Source of the DNA: Thalassospira sp.
Lineage (GTDB): Bacteria > Pseudomonadota > Alphaproteobacteria > Rhodospirillales > Thalassospiraceae
Assembly: GCF_030690045.1 (NCBI RefSeq)
Contig: NZ_JAUYHK010000005.1
Location: 1-64,000 of the forward strand
Length of the DNA: 64,000 nt
Direction: 5' to 3'
The number at the start of each line of letters is the position of its first letter. The first letter of the stretch is position 1. This document shows positions 24,599-34,075 of the stretch, piece by piece. The notes under the pieces are model-generated. The model had not been told where the DNA came from, made no database searches, and was given only the letters and a program-made list of their open reading frames with translations. Both the position numbers and the translations under genes were made by a program.

Positions 24599-26755
24599 AT
24601 GACCAACGTCGTTTCAATACGACGCACAGGCTTTGGCATTCAGGGCCGCCTGATGGCGTCTTTCGCCGTTATTCTGGTGCTGGCGGGGATATCGTCGGTG
24701 GTATCGTGGTTGTCATTTGGCAATACCCGCGATCTGGTTGCCGATATCAGCACCAACAGCCTACCCTCGATCATCCGTCAGATGGAACTGGCGATGGATG
24801 GTGTTGGCATTGCCGCACAGGCCCCGGTTCTGGCCGCATCACGCAATGACGCCGAACTGGAAACCATTAAGGCCGGTCTGGTCGCCCTGATCGACGCGGC
24901 GAGCATCCGCCTTGAAGAAGTCGCTACCGCAGGGAGCGATGAAGACACCACCAATAACCTAAAAACCTTGCTGGATGATCTTGTCACCCGGCAGGATACC
25001 CTTGAAACCCTGACCCATGACCGGATTGTATTGGAGAAACGGCGCGGTGACCTGACCCTTGATATGGTTTATGCCTATGCTGATCTATCGGAATATATCA
25101 ATCCTCTGGTCGAGGTGGTGGATATCGATGTTTCACGCGGCATTGGCCGGGTTGCGGGCGGCAATATGGACGCTGCCGACAGCCTGAAAGACATCACTGC
25201 ATTTTCACAATTACTGTCCGAAATCCGCGCCAATATCAATCTGGCCTTTGGTATGCTGACCGCTGCGATTGCTGTACCCGAAGGCGAAGCGATGGACGAA
25301 GTGCGCAGCAAATGGAGCTGGGCCGAACTGCGAATTACCGACGCCCTTGAAAAACTGCCCGATAATGATGACGGTACCCGTATCCGGGATTTATCAAGCG
25401 CTATGTTGGCCTTTGGCGCTGGCGAAAACAGTGTTTTTGCGCTGCGCGAAACCGAATGGCGCAATCAGGATCAAACCGAACAAACCCTGAATGCCACCCT
25501 GATCAGTGCCGAAACGCTGGGCAGCAACATCTCCGATCTGGTGGCGGCCAAGCGGACCGAAGTGGAAACCAGTGCGGCAGACGCAAGGCATCAGGTCGCC
25601 CGGGATCAACAACTGATCGCGATGATCGGTATCGCGGTTCTGGTAGTCTCCTTGCTGGTTCTGATTTTTTATGTCCGGGGCAATCTGATTGCCCGATTGT
25701 TGCGGGTGATTGACGGCATGCGTCAGGTCGCGGGTGGCGATTTATCCACCGAAGTGCGCGATAATGGCCGCGATGAAATCGGCGCGATGGCCGAAATCCT
25801 GCGGCAATTCCGGGCCACATCCCTAGCTGCAACCGAGGCTGAACACCGCGTTACCCGCGAACGTAAAGCCGCCGAAACAGAACGCCGTAAGACCATGTTG
25901 CAACTGGCCGATGCGTTCGAGGCATCGGTATCGAAAGTCGTAGCCGAAGTCTCGACCGAGGCCGAGGCGATTCACGCCACTTCCAACCATGTGCGCGAAC
26001 GCGCTGAAATCGCCTCGGGCAACGCCACTGGTGTTGCAGGCGCATCCGAGGAAATATCAATCAATATGGCGTCGGTTTCGACGGCGACACAGGCCCTGTC
26101 AGACCGGGTGCGCGATACCGGTGACCGGGCTCGGCAATCGGTTTTGGCGGCGGAAAATGCGGTGAATGAAGCCCGCAAAACCAACGACACCATGCGCGAA
26201 CTGGAAACCGGGGCACAGGAAATCGGCGAGATTTTAAGCCTGATACAAGACATTGCTGCCCAGACCAATCTTTTGGCACTCAATGCCACCATAGAGGCCG
26301 CACGGGCCGGTGATGCGGGAAAGGGTTTTGCCGTCGTCGCCAGCGAGGTCAAAAACCTTGCTAATCAGACCGGTACCGCCACTGATCGCATCGCCCGACG
26401 CATCAGCGGCATTCAAACCACCACCAACGTTGCCGTACAGGCAATTTCCGGGATCAGCGAAAGCATTTCCGGCATTCACCAAACCGTCGATCACATGTCG
26501 CAGGCGGTTGGCGAACAACAGAATTTTGTCTCCGAAATCGCAAATAATGTTGAACAATCCGCCATCGCCGCCCGCAACATGAATGACACCATTACGCAGG
26601 TCAGCATGGCGGCGGATGACAATCTTCAGGCGGTGGATGGTTTGCGTCAGGCCACCGAACGTTTGCGCGGACAATCGGACGCCCTATCGGAACGGGTGCG
26701 CGAATTTCTGAATGGCATCCGCACCGAACACGTCGCGACACTGGATCGCACATGA
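24599..26755 (+). CDS. methyl-accepting chemotaxis protein
   Basis: A 718-residue transmembrane chemoreceptor. It has a first membrane segment (about residues 17-40), a long periplasmic alpha-helical sensor region of about 300 residues (size suggests a helical-bundle domain of HBM type), and a second membrane segment (about 348-370). A HAMP domain follows (RLLRVIDGMRQVAGGDLSTEVRDNGRDEIG), then a methyl-accepting coiled coil. The signalling hairpin tip is IQDIAAQTNLLALNATIEAA with AGDAGKGFAVVASEVKNLA. The start at MTNVVSIRR follows GGGAGGAAAAA. It lies just after the glycerol operon but behind a terminator, so any link to glycerol sensing is speculative. Confidence 0.92.
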   Translation: MTNVVSIRRTGFGIQGRLMASFAVILVLAGISSVVSWLSFGNTRDLVADISTNSLPSIIRQMELAMDGVGIAAQAPVLAASRNDAELETIKAGLVALIDAASIRLEEVATAGSDEDTTNNLKTLLDDLVTRQDTLETLTHDRIVLEKRRGDLTLDMVYAYADLSEYINPLVEVVDIDVSRGIGRVAGGNMDAADSLKDITAFSQLLSEIRANINLAFGMLTAAIAVPEGEAMDEVRSKWSWAELRITDALEKLPDNDDGTRIRDLSSAMLAFGAGENSVFALRETEWRNQDQTEQTLNATLISAETLGSNISDLVAAKRTEVETSAADARHQVARDQQLIAMIGIAVLVVSLLVLIFYVRGNLIARLLRVIDGMRQVAGGDLSTEVRDNGRDEIGAMAEILRQFRATSLAATEAEHRVTRERKAAETERRKTMLQLADAFEASVSKVVAEVSTEAEAIHATSNHVRERAEIASGNATGVAGASEEISINMASVSTATQALSDRVRDTGDRARQSVLAAENAVNEARKTNDTMRELETGAQEIGEILSLIQDIAAQTNLLALNATIEAARAGDAGKGFAVVASEVKNLANQTGTATDRIARRISGIQTTTNVAVQAISGISESISGIHQTVDHMSQAVGEQQNFVSEIANNVEQSAIAARNMNDTITQVSMAADDNLQAVDGLRQATERLRGQSDALSERVREFLNGIRTEHVATLDRT

Positions 26756-26860
26756 ATTTTCCTCTTGCGTGAACGGCAACTGGTCCGGGGCTTTCGGGCT
26801 CCGACCCGTTTTTTTTACCGTGATGATCGCGGGGAAGACACCAAAACAACGGAACGCCTT

Positions 26861-27709
26861 ATGAACACATCACTGTTGAAAACTCTTGGTTCTCTAACCT
26901 TTACCGCCCTGATCCTTGCCTGCCTGCCGGGCAGTGCCGGGGCAGCCTCCGCCCTTGATGACGGTATTGCGTCCTATCGCCGCGGGAATTTCGCGGCATC
27001 GGCCCAAACCCTGCAACCACTGGCGCAACAGGGTAATGCCACGGCGAAATATTTGCTGTCCTGTCAAATGATCAATGGCATTGGTATTGAGGCCGATCAG
27101 AAAGCAGGCTGGACCATGCTTGAATCTGCGGCCAATAGTGGCAATGCCGATGCGCAAATCCTTTTGGCTCGCCGGATGGAAGCCCTGAACGCCCCACACG
27201 ATGATATTCGTGCACTGTATGAACAGGCCGCCACCCAAAACCACAGTCAGGCATTGTTGTGGCTGGCCCTTGATGAGATCGCGCAGGATGATCGCCCGGC
27301 AGCAAAGGCCCATCTGCAAACTGCATGGCACGGCGGTGATCCACGTGCGGCCACCCTGCTGGCCACCCAGTTTGCCGCCGAAATCGATAACCCGGATAAA
27401 TTGCTGCAAGCCGCCGCGCAAAAGGGCGAAATGCGCGCTGCCGCCCATCTGGCCGACCGCGCCCAACAGGCTGAAAACTACGTGAAATCAGTTGGATGGT
27501 GCGCCATTGCATCGGGCCTGCCCGGTCATGCTGCCAATGTTAACTGGGCCGATATCGGGGTGGCGATTGAAAAAACCTGTGCGCGATATGACGAAGATTT
27601 GCAACCGGCAGCCCGCGCGCAAAACCGCAATAATGTCGATGAATTTCTGGCCGGATTCTTCCGGGAATATGAACCGTGGACGCCCTGGCGTCCCTGTACG
27701 GTACGATAA
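26861..27709 (+). CDS. exported Sel1/TPR-like repeat protein
   Basis: A 282-residue protein with an N-terminal signal peptide (TLGSLTFTALILACLPGSAGA, cleavage at about residue 28) and several Sel1-like helical repeats (AQQGNATAKYLLSCQMINGIG, ANSGNADAQILLARRMEAL, ATQNHSQALLWLALDEIAQD). Such repeats are protein-interaction scaffolds, usually periplasmic. No enzymatic motif is visible. The start is taken at the Met preceding the signal peptide. It converges with mobA, 8 bases between stops. Confidence 0.75.
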   Translation: MNTSLLKTLGSLTFTALILACLPGSAGAASALDDGIASYRRGNFAASAQTLQPLAQQGNATAKYLLSCQMINGIGIEADQKAGWTMLESAANSGNADAQILLARRMEALNAPHDDIRALYEQAATQNHSQALLWLALDEIAQDDRPAAKAHLQTAWHGGDPRAATLLATQFAAEIDNPDKLLQAAAQKGEMRAAAHLADRAQQAENYVKSVGWCAIASGLPGHAANVNWADIGVAIEKTCARYDEDLQPAARAQNRNNVDEFLAGFFREYEPWTPWRPCTVR

Positions 27710-27717
27710 GGCTGCAA

Positions 27718-28353
27718 CTATTTCAGAACAGCCAGATCACCCGGCGTATTGATATTGGCAAACAGGGCGGGTTGATCGGGCCGGGTCGGGATCGTCACCC
27801 GCACGGCCTCCACCGACCGTAACGCCCCACCCACACGCCGGTCGTCATTGGCAAGTTGGGTTTCAATCGTCTCTGCCCCGTTACGATGCCAGACAGCGGC
27901 AAGGAAATGATCGCGGGTGTCATATTGCGCAAAGGCGGCCAAACGGCCCGCCCCTTGCGCGGCAGCTGCCAATTTCCGCACCAGATCATCAGGCAGAACC
28001 GGGCAATCAACCGGGAAGATCGCCAGCCAGTCGATATCATCGGGCAAAGCCCGCAACCCGCCCAGAATACCGCCCAGCGGCCCCTGACCGGCTACCGGAT
28101 AATCGGCAATCACCGGGCAATCAAATGCCGCAAAACGGGCCGGGTCTTCGTTGCTGGAAATCATCACGATGTCGCATTGCTGCCGCGCCATTGCGATCAC
28201 ATGGGCGATCAGCGGTTTGCCTGCCAGTTCGCGAAACGGTTTGTCGCCGCCCATACGTTTCCCCTCACCCCCGGCAAGGACAAGGGCAGCAGTTTTGGGC
28301 ATCTTCCCGGCGGGCGTAATATCGGGCACCGTTTCAGTCCTGTTGCGCAGCAT
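27718..28353 (-). CDS. mobA: molybdenum cofactor guanylyltransferase
   Basis: A protein of up to 211 residues with the nucleotidyltransferase motif LVLAGGEGKRMGGDKPF, the MobA signature LAGGxGxRMGxDK. Further MobA-like segments are GPLGGILGGLRALP, FPVDCPVLPDDLV and VGGALRSVEAVRV. It transfers GMP from GTP to molybdopterin to make the MGD cofactor. The start is uncertain: the frame opens at 28353, but an internal Met at 28302 places the motif at residue 6, as in typical MobA, giving 194 residues. It follows hydA, but a terminator separates them. No molybdoenzyme is encoded nearby. Confidence 0.85.
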   Translation of the reverse strand: MLRNRTETVPDITPAGKMPKTAALVLAGGEGKRMGGDKPFRELAGKPLIAHVIAMARQQCDIVMISSNEDPARFAAFDCPVIADYPVAGQGPLGGILGGLRALPDDIDWLAIFPVDCPVLPDDLVRKLAAAAQGAGRLAAFAQYDTRDHFLAAVWHRNGAETIETQLANDDRRVGGALRSVEAVRVTIPTRPDQPALFANINTPGDLAVLK

Positions 28354-28370
28354 TTGATCATCTGTAACCG

Positions 28371-28401
28371 AAAACGGGGCAGCCCGAAAGCCACCCCGTT
28401 T
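28371..28401 (-). terminator. terminator after the pyrimidine-degradation operon
   Basis: On the minus strand AACGGGG and CCCCGTTTTC flank a 14-base interior that can partly pair (GGC/GCC). The T-run is short. It lies 26 bases past the hydA stop and before mobA. Confidence 0.55.
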
Positions 28402-28426
28402 GTTTTGATATACCCGAAAGGATGGT

Positions 28427-29884
28427 TCATACGCCCGCAGGCATATTTTCCGCCTTGCGTTCCACCTTGCGCGGAGCGGTCAATTCTTTCCATTTTGACA
28501 GCGCCTTGTTGACCGCCGGAAAGGCGTCCCGCCTTACAAACTGGCCATCGCCGCATTTCGCCAGCACCTTGCCTTCCTGTGCTGCAATGCGACCACCACT
28601 GATGGTAAAGCGCGGCAGTCCGGTGACTTCAAAGCCTTCAAACACATTGTAATCAATCGCCGAAAGTTGCGTTTTGGCGGCAATGGTTTTGCTGGCCTTC
28701 GGGTCCCAGACGATCAGATCCGCATCGGCCCCCACCATAATCGCCCCCTTGCGCGGATAGATATTAAGGATCTTGGCGATATTGGTCGATGTGACGGCGA
28801 CAAATTCATTCATCGTCAACCGGCCGGTATTGACCCCGGCGCTCCACAGAACCGGCAGGCGGTCTTCAAGGCCACCGGTGCCATTGGGAATTTTGGTAAA
28901 ATCGCCAAGGCCAAAACGTTTTTGTTTGGTGGTAAAGGCGCAATGATCGGTCGCCACTACCTGCAAACTACCCGATGCCAGACCGTTCCACAGACCATCC
29001 TGATGCAATTTGCTGCGGAACGGTGGCGACATGACGCGCCGTGCCGCATGATCCCAATCGGGATGGGTATATTCGGACTCATCGAGAACCAGATGCTGCA
29101 CCAACGGTTCACCGAATACCCGTTTGCCATTCTGGCGGGCGCGGCGGATGGCTTCGTGTGCCGGCTCGCAGGATACATGCACAATATACAGTGGCACATT
29201 GGCCATATCGGCAATCATGATGGCGCGGTTGCAGGCCTCGCCCTCGACATCGACCGGGCGGGAATAGGCATGGGCTTCGGGTCCGTTATTGCCTTCGGCC
29301 AGCAGCTTTTGCTGCAACGCGGCCACCACATCACCGTTTTCGGCATGAACCAGCGGCATTGCGCCCAGTTCAGAACAGCGTTGAAAGGATGCGAACATTT
29401 CATCGTCATCCACCATCAACGCGCCCTTATAGGCCATGAAATGCTTGAAAGTGTTGATACCTTTTTCCTGCACCACGGTTTTCATTTCATTGAAAACCTG
29501 TTCGCCCCACCACGTAATAGCCATGTGGAAGGAATAATCGCACACAGCCTTGGTCGATTTATTGTCCCACGCCTGAAGTGCCTCAAGCAACGACTGGTTG
29601 GGCGATGGCAAACAGAAATCTACCACCATCGTCGTACCGCCGGAAACGGCGGCCTTGGTGCCGGATTCAAAATCATCCTCGGAATAGGTCCCCATAAAGG
29701 GCATTTCCAGATGGGTATGCGGGTCGATCCCGCCCGGCATCACATAACATCCCGTCGCATCGACGGTCTGATCGCCAACCAGATTGGGGCCGATGTCGGC
29801 GATTTTGCCATTCTCAACGAGGATATCCGACGTAAAGGTCAGATCGGCGGTTACAATCGTTCCGCCGCGAATTACCATAGACAT
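28427..29884 (-). CDS. hydA: dihydropyrimidinase
   Basis: A 485-residue amidohydrolase-fold enzyme that opens dihydrouracil or dihydrothymine to the N-carbamoyl-beta-amino acid. Metal ligands are visible: GGIDPHTHLEMPF (HxH), FKHFMAYKGAL (the carbamylated Lys), LVHAENGDVV and YIVHVSCEPAHEA (His ligands). The length and the MVIRGGTIVTAD start match D-hydantoinase/dihydropyrimidinase. The start is at 29884 with AGGAG upstream. It is the last gene of a long minus-strand operon with the pyrimidine importer and beta-alanine genes. A perfect stem-loop precedes it. Confidence 0.93.
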   Translation of the reverse strand: MSMVIRGGTIVTADLTFTSDILVENGKIADIGPNLVGDQTVDATGCYVMPGGIDPHTHLEMPFMGTYSEDDFESGTKAAVSGGTTMVVDFCLPSPNQSLLEALQAWDNKSTKAVCDYSFHMAITWWGEQVFNEMKTVVQEKGINTFKHFMAYKGALMVDDDEMFASFQRCSELGAMPLVHAENGDVVAALQQKLLAEGNNGPEAHAYSRPVDVEGEACNRAIMIADMANVPLYIVHVSCEPAHEAIRRARQNGKRVFGEPLVQHLVLDESEYTHPDWDHAARRVMSPPFRSKLHQDGLWNGLASGSLQVVATDHCAFTTKQKRFGLGDFTKIPNGTGGLEDRLPVLWSAGVNTGRLTMNEFVAVTSTNIAKILNIYPRKGAIMVGADADLIVWDPKASKTIAAKTQLSAIDYNVFEGFEVTGLPRFTISGGRIAAQEGKVLAKCGDGQFVRRDAFPAVNKALSKWKELTAPRKVERKAENMPAGV

Positions 29885-29958
29885 GGGTGGCTCCTTGTCT
29901 GCCGTAGGGGTGTCAGACGTTTTTCCGCCCTTCACACCCGTTTATTCTGAAGGAATGC

Positions 29959-29988
29959 CCGTCTGGCAGGATACATCCTGCCAGACGG
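29959..29988 (-). repeat. intercistronic perfect stem-loop between binding-protein gene and hydA
   Basis: Arms CCGTCTGGCAGGAT and ATCCTGCCAGACGG (14 of 14 paired) are separated by two bases. No T-run follows on the minus strand, so this is more likely an mRNA-stabilising or processing hairpin than a terminator. It protects the 3' end of the upstream binding-protein message, as often seen in ABC operons. Confidence 0.65.
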
Positions 29989-30009
29989 TAAAGTCCGGAT
30001 CGCCCGCAA

Positions 30010-30990
30010 TTACATCTTGTCGGTAACAGCGTGGGTCCATGCGCCTTCCGGTGCTTTGGTAATCACCGGGTCCGAACCACCCGACAGCAGGCTGTCAACG
30101 GTCTGCTGATAGGCATCGACATCCAGCACCCCGTCATCATCCAGCAATTTGGCGATTTCGGTCATCATGCGGACCTGATGCTTTTCAGTCTGGGCACCGG
30201 TGGCATCGTTATCCAGAACGATCATCGCGGCATCTTCGGGATTTTCAGCCGCCCATTTCCAGCCCTTCATGCTGGCCGCAACAAAACGGGCCATTTTATC
30301 GACAAAGGCCGGGTCTTTCAGATTGTCTTCCAAAACATAAAGACCATCTTCAAGGGTTGCCACACCCTGATCCTGATATTTAAAGACATTGAGCTGGTCT
30401 TCGGAAATACCGGCATCAATCACCTGCCAATATTCGTTATAGGTCATGGTCGAAATGCAATCGGCTTGTTTCTGCAACAATGGATCAACGTTAAATCCCT
30501 GTTTCAGAACAGTCACACCACCAGCACTGCCATCGGTCGGAATGCCAAGTTTCGACATCCAGCTTAAAAATGGATATTCATTGCCAAAGAACCAGACGCC
30601 CAGCGTCCGACCCGGAAAATCTTCTGGCCCGGCAACGCCGGTTTCCTTCAGACAGGTCAGCATCATGCCCGATTCTGCAAAAGGCTGGGCGATATTGACC
30701 AAAGCCACACCCTTCTCGCGCGAGGCAAGGGCGGACGGCATCCAGTCAACCACCACATCGGCACCACCACCGGCAATCACCTGCGGCGGGGCTACGTCAG
30801 GGCCGCCCGGATTGATGGTAACGTCCAGATCGGCTTCTTCGTAAAACCCCTTGTCCAGCGCAACGTAATAGCCTGCAAACTGGGCCTGTGTGACCCATTT
30901 AAGCTGCAACGTCACCGCATCGGCAGCCATGGCTGACAGTGACGTCATTCCCACTACAATCCCGGCCGCAGTCGCAAAAACTTTTCTCAT
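30010..30990 (-). CDS. ABC transporter substrate-binding protein (NMT1/THI5-like), probably pyrimidine uptake
   Basis: A 326-residue periplasmic binding protein. The signal peptide is MRKVFATAAGIVVGMTSLSAMAA (cleavage at about residue 23). The mature part opens VTLQLKWVTQAQFAGYYVALDKGFYEEADLDV, the characteristic NMT1/THI5 start. Members bind pyrimidine-like or thiamine-precursor compounds, and the adjacent pyrimidine-catabolic enzymes point to a pyrimidine or dihydropyrimidine ligand. A GGAG lies upstream of the ATG; 62 upstream in-frame codons overlapping the permease were excluded. Confidence 0.87.
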   Translation of the reverse strand: MRKVFATAAGIVVGMTSLSAMAADAVTLQLKWVTQAQFAGYYVALDKGFYEEADLDVTINPGGPDVAPPQVIAGGGADVVVDWMPSALASREKGVALVNIAQPFAESGMMLTCLKETGVAGPEDFPGRTLGVWFFGNEYPFLSWMSKLGIPTDGSAGGVTVLKQGFNVDPLLQKQADCISTMTYNEYWQVIDAGISEDQLNVFKYQDQGVATLEDGLYVLEDNLKDPAFVDKMARFVAASMKGWKWAAENPEDAAMIVLDNDATGAQTEKHQVRMMTEIAKLLDDDGVLDVDAYQQTVDSLLSGGSDPVITKAPEGAWTHAVTDKM

Positions 30991-31051
30991 TCGTTGAAGT
31001 CTCCTCAGGTTGAAGTGAAGTCCTCCCGACGGGTCGCCTTTTTGTGCTTTT

Positions 31052-32203
31052 TTAGCGACGTACCCGAAATGACGGATGCCATGATGTAACCTTGCGTTCG
31101 GCAAGGGCCACGGCTCCGTAAAAGGCAGTTCCCGCAAGGGCCGCCAATGCAATTTCCGCCCAGACCATATCGACATTCATCCGCCCGACCTCGGTCGAAA
31201 TGCGAAATCCCATGCCGACAATCGGGGTTCCGAAAAATTCGGCAACGATGGCCCCGATCAGCGCCAGAGTTGAATTGATTTTGAGAGCATTAAAGATAAA
31301 TGGCAATGCCGCAGGCAATCGAAGCCGCAAAAGTGTGGACCAATACCCCGACGCATAGGTCGCCATCAGGTCCTTTTCCAACCGCCCCGCAGCATTAAGG
31401 CCGGTCACCGTATTCACCAACATCGGGAAAAAGGTCATGATGACAATAACAGCAGCCTTTGATTGCCAGTCAAAACCGAACCACATCACCATGATCGGCG
31501 CAACACCAATGATCGGCAGCGCCGACACCATGTTGCCCAACGGCAATAATCCGCGTTTGAGAAACGGCACCCGGTCCACCGCAATCGCCACGATAAAGGC
31601 ACTGCCACATCCCATCACATAGCCCGACAACACCGCCTTGATAAAGGTCTGGTGAAAATCGGCCCACAGGATCGGAATCGATCCAGTAAACCGTTCGGCA
31701 ATCATGGAAGGTGGCGGCAACAAAACCTGTGGCACACCAAATCCCACCGTCACCACCTGCCAGACAAATAGCAACCAGACACCAAAGGCGACCGGCACCA
31801 GAAGATGGGCGGCTTGCTGCTTGCCGGTTTCAAGGGTGCGGTATTTGGCCAGAACGTCAATCGCCCGCCACACCAGCGCCCAGAGTGACAGGATAAACAG
31901 CCAGAACCCGACACGGGCATGGCCGCCAATCCCGTAATCGTCCAGACTGACAATTGCCTGCCAGCCACCAAAAATCACCACCAGCAACAACATGGATGCC
32001 AGCGCGACATTGCCTACCCCGTACCAGGTAAACACCGCCCCGGCGATCACACAGAGTGCCATCGCAACGGCCAACCCCGGAATATCGCCGACAAAAGCGA
32101 CCATCTTGCCGGTATCGGGATCGGCCCCGGTCAACGGAAAAATCAGCGCCAGCAAGGCGGCAATCGCCCCGACCAGACAGAATTTATCAATTTTTCCGGT
32201 CAT
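31052..32203 (-). CDS. ABC transporter permease (SsuC/ThiX-like), pyrimidine uptake
   Basis: A 383-residue membrane protein. The N-terminal 130 residues contribute about four extra hydrophobic helices absent from standard permeases. The C-terminal about 250 residues form the usual BPD permease domain, with the cytoplasmic loop DLMATYASGYWSTLLRLRLPAALPFI. The start ATG at 32203 overlaps the upstream permease stop by four bases, indicating coupling. It is one of two non-identical permeases of the importer. Confidence 0.87.
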   Translation of the reverse strand: MTGKIDKFCLVGAIAALLALIFPLTGADPDTGKMVAFVGDIPGLAVAMALCVIAGAVFTWYGVGNVALASMLLLVVIFGGWQAIVSLDDYGIGGHARVGFWLFILSLWALVWRAIDVLAKYRTLETGKQQAAHLLVPVAFGVWLLFVWQVVTVGFGVPQVLLPPPSMIAERFTGSIPILWADFHQTFIKAVLSGYVMGCGSAFIVAIAVDRVPFLKRGLLPLGNMVSALPIIGVAPIMVMWFGFDWQSKAAVIVIMTFFPMLVNTVTGLNAAGRLEKDLMATYASGYWSTLLRLRLPAALPFIFNALKINSTLALIGAIVAEFFGTPIVGMGFRISTEVGRMNVDMVWAEIALAALAGTAFYGAVALAERKVTSWHPSFRVRR

Positions 32204-33129
32204 GGCCGCGCCCCCATACGTTCCAGAACCCGGCGCTCCATCCGTCCAACACCATACACCATCATCCCGGCGATAAAGGCGGCGGTAAACAATGCCGACC
32301 AGATTTGAATGGTTTGCCCATAATAGGATCCGGCCAGCAAACGGGCACCCAGTCCGGCCTGTGCCCCGGTTGGCAATTCGCCAACAATTGCACCCACCAG
32401 ACTGATGGCAATCGCCACCTTGAGGCTGGCAAACAGAAACGGCATGGCGGATGGCCAGCGCAGCGCCCAGAATGTCTGCCATTTCGAGGCATTATAGGTC
32501 CGCATCAGGTCAAGCTGAATATGATCGGGAGATCGCAACCCCTTGACCATACCAATCGTCACCGGAAAAAAGCACAGATAGGTTGATATGATGGCCTTGG
32601 GCACCAGACCTTTAAGGCCAATCGCCCCCAGAACCACCACAATCATCGGCGCAATCGCCAGAATTGGAATGGTTTGCGATGAAATTACCCACGGCATCAG
32701 GCTTTTCTCAAGCGTGATGACATGAACAATCCCAACCGCCAGCAAAATCCCCAGAAACGTCCCCATCCCAAAGCCCAGCAAGGTCGAGGATAATGTCACC
32801 CAGCTATGATAAACCAGTGAGCGTTTCGAGGTGATTCCGACTGTAAAGATCGTTTTGTACATTTCCTGTGCCACCTGATGCGGGGCGGGCAAAATCGGCC
32901 GTTCCTGCATCATGGTATCGGAAATCAGTTGCGCGGCGGTCCAGTCCTGACCGGCGCGGTTATAACGGTCAATCTGGGTCGGCGCATTCAGATAAATCAC
33001 CGCGACATGCCAGATCACCACAAAGGCCAGTAAAACCACAATCACCGGCCCGGTGGTGCCCGCCATCATGCGGATCCATAATGACGGCCCGGCATAGGTC
33101 ACTGAAAGACTTGCGCTATCACTCGTCAT
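32200..33129 (-). CDS. ABC transporter permease (SsuC/ThiX-like), pyrimidine uptake
   Basis: A 309-residue inner-membrane permease of the nitrate/sulfonate/taurine type, with about six helices and the coupling loop DLMRTYNASKWQTFWALRWPSAMPF. The start at 33129 lies inside the end of the ATPase gene (11-base overlap), so the three transporter genes are translationally coupled. It pairs with the longer permease at 31052-32203. Confidence 0.87.
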   Translation of the reverse strand: MTSDSASLSVTYAGPSLWIRMMAGTTGPVIVVLLAFVVIWHVAVIYLNAPTQIDRYNRAGQDWTAAQLISDTMMQERPILPAPHQVAQEMYKTIFTVGITSKRSLVYHSWVTLSSTLLGFGMGTFLGILLAVGIVHVITLEKSLMPWVISSQTIPILAIAPMIVVVLGAIGLKGLVPKAIISTYLCFFPVTIGMVKGLRSPDHIQLDLMRTYNASKWQTFWALRWPSAMPFLFASLKVAIAISLVGAIVGELPTGAQAGLGARLLAGSYYGQTIQIWSALFTAAFIAGMMVYGVGRMERRVLERMGARP

Positions 33130-33946
33130 AACTGTGCCCCGCCCGCAACCCTTCACGCACACGATGGGCGATTTCCAAAAATTCCGGGCTTTCCCGGATA
33201 TCAAGGGTACGATCCTTGGGAAATCTGGTTTCGATCACATCAATGATCCGGCCCGGACGCGGCGACATCACCACGATCTTGCTCGACAGATATACTGCCT
33301 CGGGGATCGAATGAGTGACAAAGGCCACGGTTTTGTTGGTTCGCGCCCACAGTTTCAGCAATTGTTCGTTCAAATGATCGCGGACAATTTCATCCAGTGC
33401 ACCAAACGGTTCATCCATCAACAGCAAATCGGCATCGAAACTCAGCGCCCGGGCAATAGAGGCACGCTGCTGCATGCCACCCGATAACTGCCACGGGAAT
33501 TTCTTTTCAAACCCGTTCAGTTCCACCAGTTTCAGGGCATCATGGGCGCGTTTGACCCGTTCGGCCTTTGTCATTTCCATGATTTCAAGCGGCAGGGTGA
33601 CATTGCGTTCAATCGTCCGCCACGGCAACAAGGCCGGGGCCTGAAACACATAGCCATAGGCGCGGTTCTGTCGGGCTTCGCTGGCGGAAACGCCATTGAT
33701 CGACACATCGCCCGACGTCGCCTTTTCCAGATCGGCAATCACACGCAACAGGGTGGTTTTGCCACAGCCCGATGGACCGATAAACGACACGAATTCGCCC
33801 CGGTTGATCGTCAGATCGACATCAGACAAGGCATAAACCGGCCCGTCTGCGGTCTGAAAGGTCAGTGTCAGTTTTTGAATATCAACAACGGCATCTTTCG
33901 ATACCGGCATTTGCGCCACATTATTGACGACGGCTTTTAACGTCAT
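33119..33946 (-). CDS. ABC transporter ATP-binding protein (SsuB/ThiZ-like), pyrimidine uptake
   Basis: A 275-residue ATPase. Walker A is GPSGCGKTTLLRV (about residues 62-74), the signature is LSGGMQQRASIARAL (about 158-172), Walker B is DLLLMDEPFGALDE and the H-loop is VAFVTHSIPEAVYL. It belongs to the nitrate/sulfonate/taurine type. The start is at MTLKAVVNNV; 29 upstream codons are possible but lack family resemblance. It is the first of the transporter genes in the operon, following pydC after a gap with a stem-loop. Confidence 0.9.
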   Translation of the reverse strand: MTLKAVVNNVAQMPVSKDAVVDIQKLTLTFQTADGPVYALSDVDLTINRGEFVSFIGPSGCGKTTLLRVIADLEKATSGDVSINGVSASEARQNRAYGYVFQAPALLPWRTIERNVTLPLEIMEMTKAERVKRAHDALKLVELNGFEKKFPWQLSGGMQQRASIARALSFDADLLLMDEPFGALDEIVRDHLNEQLLKLWARTNKTVAFVTHSIPEAVYLSSKIVVMSPRPGRIIDVIETRFPKDRTLDIRESPEFLEIAHRVREGLRAGHSYDE

Positions 33947-34040
33947 GGGGTGTTTCCCTGATCGAATGTCTCTCAAAACCTCCCTCAGGGACATTGCCCT
34001 GAACCTTGCCGACTTTTTATATGTGTCGGTCAAGGCAGAC

Positions 34041-34066
34041 GGCGAACAGGCTGTTGCCCGTTCGCC
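34041..34066 (-). repeat. intercistronic stem-loop between pydC and the ABC ATPase gene
   Basis: Arms GGCGAAC (34041-34047) and GTTCGCC (34060-34066) enclose a 12-base interior that can partly pair further. There is no T-run. It is one of three hairpins placed in gene junctions of this operon. Confidence 0.5.
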
Positions 34067-34075
34067 GCCCTATTG

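Noticed and set aside
28667..29950. 427-residue open frame antisense to hydA
   Set aside because: hydA has all metal-ligand motifs of dihydropyrimidinase; the plus-strand frame has none.
30990..31176. Longer N-terminus for the pyrimidine-binding protein
   Set aside because: The extra 62 residues overlap the upstream permease gene and would bury the signal peptide; an SD supports the internal ATG.
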